Positions 1 through 5,237 of a stretch of 11,896 nt of DNA are shown here, piece after piece. How positions within the stretch are numbered: the stretch's first letter is position 1; every line of letters starts with the position of its first letter. Position numbers and translations under genes: made by a program. This DNA is from Phycisphaerae bacterium (lineage in GTDB: Bacteria > Planctomycetota > Phycisphaerae > Sedimentisphaerales > Anaerohalosphaeraceae), in NCBI GenBank assembly GCA_007121565.1, contig SKKI01000226.1, positions 1 to 11,896 on the forward strand, given 5' to 3'. The notes under the pieces were generated by a model. It saw only the letters and a list, made by a program, of their open reading frames with translations, had not been told where the DNA came from and made no database searches.

Positions 1-542
1 TCGGGATTCTCCACACTGCCCGTTTCCATTTCTGCAATATTATCCACCACATCCATTCCGCTGATGACGTGGCCAAAGACACAGTATCCTGCAAGGAAAT
101 AGGCGTTCTGTCCACTGTAAGCAATTTGGCCAAAATCAAGAAAGTCATTATCGCCGTGATTAATGAAAAATTGTGCGGTAGCAGAGTGAGGGTGGGGAGT
201 CCTTGCCATAGCAACCTTGCCATAGAGGTTCTTCAGACCATTTGTGCTTTCATTGATAACGGCAGGACCAGTGTCCTTTTGGTTAAGGTCAATATCAAAT
301 CCCCCTCCCTGAACCATAAATCCTTCAATGACCCGATGAAAAATCAATCCATTATAGAATCCCGATTGGACATAGTTCAGGAAGTTGGCAACTGTGATAG
401 GGGCCTTGTCTTTATACAGTTCCAGCACAATCGTACCGCTTTGACCACCTGCTATTTGGAGTGTCACTTGTGGATTGACAGCCTGTGTTGTCCGCATAAG
501 AACCGTTAAAAACAGCATTACAAGAACATAGTATTTTATCAC
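1..542 (-). CDS. Secreted cyclophilin-type peptidyl-prolyl cis-trans isomerase (3' end outside window)
   Basis: Catalyses cis-trans isomerisation of proline peptide bonds, here probably in the periplasm. About 180 residues are visible. The N-terminus MIKYYVLVMLFLTVLMRTTQA reads as a signal peptide with a probable cut after the Ala before VNPQ. Cyclophilin landmarks follow in order: FHRVIEGFMVQGG with the catalytic Arg, then GKVAMART, HSATAQFFIN and CVFGHVISGMDVVDNI. I chose the GTG at 540-542 because GGAG lies at 547-550 and a strong promoter lies just upstream; the in-frame ATG at 516-518 has no ribosome site and would shorten the signal peptide. The reading frame is open to the window edge, where only a short C-terminus is missing. 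Base composition is visibly more AT-rich than the genes right of position 1684. The family is certain; the export and the exact start are inferred. Confidence 0.93.
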   Translation of the reverse strand, partial: MIKYYVLVMLFLTVLMRTTQAVNPQVTLQIAGGQSGTIVLELYKDKAPITVANFLNYVQSGFYNGLIFHRVIEGFMVQGGGFDIDLNQKDTGPAVINESTNGLKNLYGKVAMARTPHPHSATAQFFINHGDNDFLDFGQIAYSGQNAYFLAGYCVFGHVISGMDVVDNIAEMETGSVENP

Positions 543-568
543 TTTTCTCCAATTGGTTTGAAGAGTTT

Positions 569-597
569 ATTGTACCACAAAGGCAATCCAAAGTCAA
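569..597 (-). promoter_or_regulatory. Sigma70-type promoter of the cyclophilin gene
   Basis: On the minus strand a -35 box TTGACT (592-597, 5 of 6 consensus) and a -10 box TACAAT (569-574, 5 of 6) are separated by exactly 17 bp. Transcription would begin near 562, giving a leader of about 20 nt that contains the GGAG at 547-550 before the GTG start. This placement supports both the promoter and the GTG start. Confidence 0.72.
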
Positions 598-665
598 GAA
601 TTTTGTGCCAGGAATGGGAACATGGACACTGCCTGACAACCACAAATAGGAAAAACAGGAGCACA

Positions 666-983
666 GTGTAATAATGTAATAGAATTTAAGGGGGTATCTA
701 CTTAAGACCAGTGAATTCCTGTAAGCTCTTTCAAAATCTAAGCTTAGACAAATTTCGGCGATGTGGTCTCTTTTTCTCATAAGGTTAATTCTTAAAGAGT
801 GTTATGTAATTTTTACTGGAGTCATGTATATAGCCCCATAGAATTTACAGGCCCAGTATCAAGACTTGATAAGTCTATTTCTGCTTTCTAAATCAGAAAC
901 TGCTTTCCGATTTAATCTTTATGATTGGAATTCGGGGTCAAGGTAGGGACAGAGTCTTCTAAATTTCTATTACATTATTACAC
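666..983. repeat. MITE-like segment bounded by near-perfect inverted repeats
   Basis: The left arm (666-688, beginning GTGTAATAATGTAATAG) is repeated in inverted orientation as the right arm (960-983, ending CTATTACATTATTACAC). The arms match along their whole length except for one extra T in the right arm. The 271 bp between them has no recognisable gene. Just inside the right arm is a G-rich tract (GGGGTCAAGGTAGGGACAGAG, 915-934). I see no clear target-site duplication: the flanks are GAGCACA on the left and ATGGGAT on the right. The layout resembles a non-autonomous transposable element or a repeat-pair remnant; the transposase family cannot be told from the sequence alone. Confidence 0.6.
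855..907. repeat. Cluster of small palindromes inside the inverted-repeat segment
   Basis: TATCAAG-A-CTTGATA (857-871) is a perfect odd palindrome. It overlaps the alternative hairpin AGACTT-GAT-AAGTCT (862-876), so the two folds are mutually exclusive. A third hairpin, TTTCTG/CAGAAA (878-883 with 894-899), follows, and the octamer CTGCTTTC occurs twice (881-888 and 900-907). This could be a folded element in DNA or RNA, or a protein-binding site; no known RNA family is recognised. Confidence 0.45.
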
Positions 984-1157
984 ATGGGATGGCCAAGTGG
1001 AGTTTTAATTTGATTTATTATCCTACTTGTGTTCATATTGGGTATTTATTAGGTGGTATAGAATAGAGGGGCAGGGGGCAAGGGAAAAAGGAGATTAGGG
1101 AGAAAAAAAAACACTCTATCGTCCCCCCCATAATTCAAATATCCTAAAACCATTATT

Positions 1158-1177
1158 AAGCCAATAATAGGCTTTTT
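1158..1177 (+). terminator. Weak hairpin with short T tract
   Basis: AAGCC (1158-1162) and GGCTT (1170-1174) can pair around a 7 nt AT-rich loop, and the plus strand continues TTT. The stem is only 5 bp. No plus-strand gene ends here; on the minus strand the same hairpin lies about 100 bp beyond the tRNA and lacks a good T run, so a terminator role is only a possibility. Confidence 0.2.
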
Positions 1178-1212
1178 AACAAATAGTTTAACAAAATAGT
1201 TTAACAAAATAG
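1173..1212. repeat. Short tandem repeat, 13-mer unit
   Basis: The unit TTTAACAAAATAG occurs twice back to back (1187-1199 and 1200-1212), preceded by a partial copy missing one A (TTTAACAAATAG, 1175-1186). This looks like slippage-type simple sequence in AT-rich DNA. The copy number is too small for a CRISPR array, and there are no spacers. Confidence 0.75.
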
Positions 1213-1221
1213 CAAAACAGA

Positions 1222-1274
1222 CTCAATTTTTGTTTTCATAAATGCTTGCAATAAATGAACTTATGAAATTTGAG
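1222..1274 (-). other. Nested inverted repeat just downstream of tRNA-Glu
   Basis: TTTCATAA (1234-1241) pairs with TTATGAAA (1261-1268), an 8 bp stem, inside an outer pair CTCAA (1222-1226) and TTGAG (1270-1274). It begins 5 nt past the tRNA 3' end in the direction of tRNA transcription. It may act in 3' end formation or trailer processing of the tRNA transcript; a typical GC-rich stem and U tract are absent. Confidence 0.35.
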
Positions 1275-1278
1275 AAAA

Positions 1279-1351
<73 letters not shown>

Positions 1352-1360
1352 GGGAGTGAA

Positions 1361-1534
1361 CTACTCCATACTAATCGCTTCGACGGGGCATTCATCAACG
1401 CACACACCGCAATCGACGCAGTTGTCTTCGATGATGATGGCTTTGCCGTCTTTCATTTCAATCGCATCGCTCGGACACGAATCCACACATGCTTCGCAAC
1501 CTGTGCATGTCGCTGCATCCACTTTTGCCGGCAT
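1361..1534 (-). CDS. 2[4Fe-4S] bacterial-type ferredoxin
   Basis: A 57-residue low-potential electron carrier. It has two cluster motifs of the form CxxCxxCxxxCP: Cys10, 13, 16, 20 followed by Pro, and Cys39, 42, 45, 49 followed by Pro. Each cluster normally takes three Cys from one motif and the fourth from the other. The chain is acidic, as usual for ferredoxins, and has the standard length of the clostridial type. The ATG at 1532-1534 is preceded by AAAGGGA at a spacing of 6 nt. The gene has its own probable promoter (1586-1614) and is followed after 9 nt by tRNA-Glu. The redox partner cannot be read from the neighbours. Confidence 0.95.
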   Translation of the reverse strand: MPAKVDAATCTGCEACVDSCPSDAIEMKDGKAIIIEDNCVDCGVCVDECPVEAISME

Positions 1535-1585
1535 AATTAATCCCTTTCAATAACGTGGCTATTAACAATCCCAAACGGATTGGAA

Positions 1586-1614
1586 ACTCTACGATGTTTT
1601 TGTGTCCAACTCAA
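1586..1614 (-). promoter_or_regulatory. Probable promoter of ferredoxin and tRNA-Glu
   Basis: The minus strand shows TTGAGT (1609-1614, 4 of 6) and TAGAGT (1586-1591, 4 of 6) with a 17 bp spacer, in an AT-rich gap downstream of the phosphatase gene. Initiation near 1579 would leave a 45 nt leader before the ferredoxin start. The boxes are imperfect, so this is a moderate call. Confidence 0.45.
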
Positions 1615-1683
1615 CAAAAATTTTGAAATTTTGAGCTTTTTACCGATTTTTTTGTCGAAATATCAGCCGCACGCCATTTCAAG

Positions 1684-2229
1684 CTATTCGCTGCCTTCTT
1701 TATGCCTCATTAGCCACTCTCCGGCCGAAGCGAGTGTGTCAAAGACCAGCCGCCCCGGGGGCAATTCGTTTTGATGCTGTCGGCCATGCCCGGTCAGCAG
1801 ATACAATCCAGTGGCTCCGACACCGTCGGCGGTGGCCGCGTCGTGCGGGTGGTCACCAATGACATAAGACCGTCGCAAATCCACATCCCAGTCACGCGCT
1901 GCCTGGCGCAAAAAGGTCGGATTTGGTTTTATACACGCACACCCGTCGTCACGGTGGTGCGGGCAGACGTACCACTGACGAACAGAAACACCGCCCCGGC
2001 GCAGGATTTCATCCAACGCGGCGTTCACGGCCCGGGCCTGGTCAAACGTGATCTGCCCTGTGGCGATTCCGTTTTGATTGGTCACCACAAAGAGCAAATA
2101 ATGACGCCCCATCTCGGCCAGCGCAGGAAGGGTGTAATCAAACAGATGGATCTGCGATGGGTCGCTTAATACGCCGAGATCTTCAATCAGTGTCCCGTCA
2201 CGGTCCAGAAATACAGCAGGCTGCGGCAT
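1684..2229 (-). CDS. gmhB: HAD-family phosphatase, GmhB type (heptose-bisphosphate 7-phosphatase or histidinol-phosphatase-like)
   Basis: A 181-residue HAD phosphatase. The nucleophile motif is FLDRDGTLI (Asp9, Asp11), motif II is VTNQNG (Thr50-Asn51), motif III is Lys101 in KPNP, and motif IV is VIGDHPHD (Asp126, Asp130). The insert CPHHRDDGCAC (Cys89, His91, Cys97, Cys99) is the zinc site typical of the GmhB branch. GmhB removes the 7-phosphate of D-glycero-manno-heptose 1,7-bisphosphate on the way to ADP- or GDP-heptose, in the cytoplasm. Close relatives act on histidinol phosphate, and no other heptose gene is visible here, so the substrate is inferred. The start ATG follows GGAGAG. The gene begins 18 nt after the stop of the exported repeat protein, so the two are probably cotranscribed. 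No clear terminator follows. Confidence 0.88.
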   Translation of the reverse strand: MPQPAVFLDRDGTLIEDLGVLSDPSQIHLFDYTLPALAEMGRHYLLFVVTNQNGIATGQITFDQARAVNAALDEILRRGGVSVRQWYVCPHHRDDGCACIKPNPTFLRQAARDWDVDLRRSYVIGDHPHDAATADGVGATGLYLLTGHGRQHQNELPPGRLVFDTLASAGEWLMRHKEGSE

Positions 2230-2247
2230 CGGCTCTCCACTGTAGAG

Positions 2248-4593
2248 TTAGTCCCGGACCGGCTGGGCGGGAGGTTTTCCACCCAAGGCGACCGCAAGCC
2301 GGCGCGTCAAACGATGTTCATCGTATTGCGCCTTCCAGTCCAGTACCGCATCGAATGCGCTGCCCTGCAGTCGGCTGAGCAGATACGTCGTCATAAACCG
2401 TACCGGCCACCGGCTGTGTGTCAGGTTATCCGAAAGCGTTTGGATCAGCGCAAAGTCTCTCGACAGCGTCATATAGCTTAGCGCCTCCATCGTATGGACC
2501 CGAAGCCGCCAGTTCTCATCCGTCAAGGCACGCCGAAGGGCGTCAACCAGCAATGACGGCTCAACACGGCTGTAGGCATAATCCGCCTGCCCGCGGCCAA
2601 ACGACTCCTGCTCGGCCAGCAACCCGGCAAACAGCCGCGCTGCCTGGATTTTTTGGCCTTCCCGGCCTGTGGCCAGTGCGTCCAGCCGCTGCATCAAAAA
2701 GTCGCGCGTCAGATCGATTCGCCGCCGGTGAAGGGTCCCGCGCACCGGCGATGTGCCGCGAAGCGCATTTTCGACCGTGCCGTCCCCGTGAACCACCGGG
2801 TCCAGGTATACTGTAAACTCCAGATCCAGCGTGGCCTGCGGATGACTTGCCAGCAGGCGACGAAGCTGTCCTGTCTGTAAGTCCAGCGGAATAAAAATAT
2901 GCTCGTTAGCCGCGATCGCGCGATTGGGGCGAACCCGTTTGGTCAGCACGTTGGCAATACGCCTGTCCAGATCGCCCCGCACCTGAACATCGACCCGAAT
3001 CGTTCCGCCCAGCATTGCGCCATCCTGAATGACCAGCGGCGCAGAACTGTTGTTCTCAATCACCAGTCGCGCATTAAAGTCCGTACCGTACAGGATATCG
3101 CTGCTGCCAAAGAGCAGCTTGGCCGAGAATCGCTGCCGCGGCTCGACATAAAACGGAACGATACGTGTCCTGAACTGCTCTTCAAGCGCGTCGTGAATCT
3201 TCCGGGCCTCTGGAGGGGTATGATACTCGGCTCCCATATCAGTCAATATCGACCTGGCTTTTTGGGCCTCGAAGGTCTCCGGAGCCATCTGAATTGCGCT
3301 GCGAAGCAGATCAAGCGCTTCCTGGCGCTGTCCTGCATGACGATGCACCAGGGCCATCGTCAACGCGGCGATCGGATCGGTTTGCTGATAGGGCTCGGCA
3401 ATCTCGCCGGCGGTCTGATATTCGTCATTGACGGCCAGCGCATAGGCAAAAATCTGCCGCACCCCGGGGCGATCCGGCGCCTGGGCGTATGCCTGATTGC
3501 TCCAGGCCAGGGCATGATCGGCGCGCTCGAGAATGAAGCTGTAGAACCACGCCAGATGCTCGGAGTAAATGGGCAGCGCCAGATCCTCCTGGCCGAGCAT
3601 CTGTTCGGCTTTTTCCGCAGCCTGTTCGAGGATGCGGCGCGCCTCGTCGGCGCGTCCGAGCGTTGCCGCCGCACGCCCGGCAATCGCCTCAAGCATCAAA
3701 TCAAATTCCGTCTCTTCACGAAATCGCTCGGCCAGTTCCAGGCATCGCCGCAGTGAATTCGGTGTGTGATAATGGCTCAGCAGCAGCGGCAAATACAGTC
3801 TCGGCTGGGCCGGGCGATCCGGAAAAAGATGGCCGTAGACCCTGTCGGCGTACTCATACACCTCGGCAGCCTGCGAAAAGTGCTCAAACTGCATCAGCAT
3901 CTCCGCATAGCTCAACACAGTCGCAAGGTCATACGGATTGACATCCAGCATGGTGCGAAGATGAACCGCATAGGCATCGTGGCCGACCGCAAGTTCCTGC
4001 ATCGCATAGACCTGCTGGAGTGTCTCAAACGCGAACACATTATAGCGATTCAAGGCATAGGCCTGATTCAGATATTGTTGAGCGGTCTCCATATCGGCTT
4101 TTTCCATTGCCAGAACGCCAAGCTGAGCCGCCACTTCCGAGGCGAACAGGTTATCGACTCTGCCGAATTGCCGCAGCAATCGGTCCAGCAGCACCTCGCG
4201 ATCCTGACGGGTATCCAGTTGGGAAAGCATGCACCGCACAGCCGACAGCACAAGTTCCAGATTGTACTGGCGGCCGATGTACGCCCGCAATGCCCCGTGC
4301 ATCTTTTCGGAATAGTCGGATTGTCCCAAACAGGCTTCGGCGCCGATACGCAAAATAGACTCGGCCATCCCGGCGCTGCTGCGCTCCAGCATCTCGGCGG
4401 CCTCAAGAAACCGCTTGGCCGATTCGATATTCGCTGCATCGTCTCTGGAAATTTCCTGTGCAGTCTTGACGAAAATCGAAGCCGTCACCGGTGAAAATAT
4501 ACCGTCACCCCCATCCTGTGCGAACGCATACGGCCCGCTGACGGATGCCAGAAGGGTTACACTCAATAAAACAAACACTCCACGCTTGACCAT
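2248..4593 (-). CDS. Exported TPR/helical-repeat protein with beta-rich middle and HEAT-like C-terminus, function unknown
   Basis: A 781-residue protein I do not recognise as a named family. The N-terminus MVKRGVFVLLSVTLLASVSGPYAFA is a Sec signal peptide with probable cleavage before QDG. Residues about 150-455 form TPR-like helical pairs, for example METAQQYLNQAYALNRYN and GQRQEALDLLRSAIQMAPE. Residues about 485-640 look like a beta-sandwich (LYGTDFNARLVIENNSSAPLVI and on). From about 640 to the end are helical HEAT-like repeats (WRLRVHTMEALSYM, WPVRFMTTYLLSRL). I chose the ATG at 4591-4593 because GGAGG lies 6 nt upstream (4600-4604); an ATG five codons earlier would place that site inside the gene. 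It probably sits in the periplasm as a scaffold for protein contacts; that is inferred from its architecture. It is followed 18 nt later by the GmhB-type gene. Confidence 0.85.
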   Translation of the reverse strand: MVKRGVFVLLSVTLLASVSGPYAFAQDGGDGIFSPVTASIFVKTAQEISRDDAANIESAKRFLEAAEMLERSSAGMAESILRIGAEACLGQSDYSEKMHGALRAYIGRQYNLELVLSAVRCMLSQLDTRQDREVLLDRLLRQFGRVDNLFASEVAAQLGVLAMEKADMETAQQYLNQAYALNRYNVFAFETLQQVYAMQELAVGHDAYAVHLRTMLDVNPYDLATVLSYAEMLMQFEHFSQAAEVYEYADRVYGHLFPDRPAQPRLYLPLLLSHYHTPNSLRRCLELAERFREETEFDLMLEAIAGRAAATLGRADEARRILEQAAEKAEQMLGQEDLALPIYSEHLAWFYSFILERADHALAWSNQAYAQAPDRPGVRQIFAYALAVNDEYQTAGEIAEPYQQTDPIAALTMALVHRHAGQRQEALDLLRSAIQMAPETFEAQKARSILTDMGAEYHTPPEARKIHDALEEQFRTRIVPFYVEPRQRFSAKLLFGSSDILYGTDFNARLVIENNSSAPLVIQDGAMLGGTIRVDVQVRGDLDRRIANVLTKRVRPNRAIAANEHIFIPLDLQTGQLRRLLASHPQATLDLEFTVYLDPVVHGDGTVENALRGTSPVRGTLHRRRIDLTRDFLMQRLDALATGREGQKIQAARLFAGLLAEQESFGRGQADYAYSRVEPSLLVDALRRALTDENWRLRVHTMEALSYMTLSRDFALIQTLSDNLTHSRWPVRFMTTYLLSRLQGSAFDAVLDWKAQYDEHRLTRRLAVALGGKPPAQPVRD

Positions 4594-4671
4594 AGAAGGC
4601 CTCCACATAAACTCACGCTAACGTTGTTGCCCATACCGGAGATCGGCGCCCCCTGTCGCTGGTGTCCGGTC

Positions 4672-5133
4672 TCAACGCATATGGTAACTGAAACTCAATA
4701 TCTTCGGCTGAGCCGCTTTGACGTAATCATCCATATCCATCTGGATCGTCAACTCGTGCGTGCCGCCCTGAAACACCACATACGAACTGTCCTGCAGCAT
4801 TTCGTCCATCAGTGTTTTGAGCCCATACAGATGGCCGAACGGCGGCTCGGCGCCCAGCGTGCAGTCGTCGAACAATTCCGCCATTTCGTCCTCATCGGCC
4901 AGTGCCACATCGGCGGCGCCCAGGGTCTGCTTCAAGGCGTCCAGATCAATCTTGCAGCAGGCCGGTAACACACACAAATAATACGTCTTGTCGGCTCGCA
5001 CCACCACCGGCTTGGCCACAGCCATCCCGGGCACATGTTCCTCGGCGGCCATTTGCTGAGCGGTAAACGTCGGTCGATGCTGGCTCAGCTCATAATGGAT
5101 ACCCTTGGAGTCCAGAAAATCAATCACTTTCAT
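4672..5133 (-). CDS. YbaK/EbsC-domain aminoacyl-tRNA deacylase (ProX/INS-like)
   Basis: A 153-residue stand-alone YbaK/prolyl-tRNA-synthetase-associated domain. Members hydrolyse mischarged aminoacyl-tRNAs in trans, such as Cys- or Ala-tRNA-Pro, and act in the cytoplasm. Visible marks are the conserved Lys41 in VAKPVVVRAD, the GAEPPFG loop (94-100) with the following HLYGLKTLMDE, and GGTHELTI near the C-terminus. The protein covers essentially the whole domain, and there is no synthetase fused to it. The start ATG follows GGAGGTGTCTT, a strong ribosome site, and a near-consensus promoter sits 50 bp upstream. The next gene downstream, the exported repeat protein, begins after a 78 nt gap with no obvious promoter, so it may be read from the same transcript. 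Which tRNA is edited cannot be told from the sequence. Confidence 0.87.
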   Translation of the reverse strand: MKVIDFLDSKGIHYELSQHRPTFTAQQMAAEEHVPGMAVAKPVVVRADKTYYLCVLPACCKIDLDALKQTLGAADVALADEDEMAELFDDCTLGAEPPFGHLYGLKTLMDEMLQDSSYVVFQGGTHELTIQMDMDDYVKAAQPKILSFSYHMR

Positions 5134-5182
5134 AAGACACCTCCGTTTCAGAATTTATCCATTCAGACCTCACGCTGCCTTG

Positions 5183-5211
5183 ATTATAGTCCGTTTTGCG
5201 GCGCGGGTCAA
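5183..5211 (-). promoter_or_regulatory. Near-consensus sigma70-type promoter of the YbaK-domain gene
   Basis: On the minus strand TTGACC (5206-5211, 5 of 6) and TATAAT (5183-5188, 6 of 6) are separated by exactly 17 bp, the best promoter in the window. Start of transcription would be near 5175, with a leader of about 40 nt. A palindrome covers the -35 box. Confidence 0.78.
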
Positions 5212-5218
5212 TTCCCGC
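5203..5218. promoter_or_regulatory. Inverted repeat over the -35 box (possible operator or murJ 3' hairpin)
   Basis: GCGGG (5203-5207) and CCCGC (5214-5218) flank a 6 bp centre. The repeat covers the TTGACC -35 element of the YbaK promoter and lies 20 bp beyond the murJ stop. It could be a repressor site or a weak hairpin ending murJ transcripts, but no T tract follows on the minus strand. Confidence 0.35.
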
Positions 5219-5237
5219 TTTTGAGTAAAATCGTGAA

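Larger units (their letters stand above)
543..1278. other. AT-rich gene-free stretch between cyclophilin and tRNA-Glu
   Basis: No open frame here has recognisable protein features. The longest (minus strand, starting at 780) runs into the cyclophilin gene in another frame and looks accidental. The stretch contains the cyclophilin promoter, an inverted-repeat-bounded segment (666-983), a purine-rich tract with a run of nine A (about 1050-1111), a short C-run (1123-1129), a weak hairpin (1158-1177), tandem 13-mers (1173-1212) and a nested inverted repeat beside the tRNA (1222-1274). It is much more AT-rich than the coding DNA to its right. Confidence 0.7.

Noticed and set aside
412-780. Minus-strand frame of 122 codons in the AT-rich gap
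   Set aside because: It runs into the well-supported cyclophilin gene in another frame, crosses its promoter and one arm of the inverted repeat, and shows no recognisable motif.
1173-1212. CRISPR-like array
   Set aside because: Units of 13 bp are directly adjacent without spacers and number only about three.
1615-1683. AT-rich inverted repeat after the GmhB-type gene as a terminator
   Set aside because: Pairing is only among A and T tracts, overlaps the ferredoxin -35 region and has no GC-rich stem.
2899-4494. Long plus-strand frames of 285 and 242 codons opposite the repeat protein
   Set aside because: They are antisense to a gene with a clear signal peptide, ribosome site and repeat pattern; long antisense frames are expected in GC-rich coding DNA.
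4594-4671. Inverted repeat ACCGGA/TCCGGT between the YbaK-domain gene and the repeat-protein gene
   Set aside because: Only 6 bp with a loop of over 20 nt and no T tract; too weak to call a terminator or operator.
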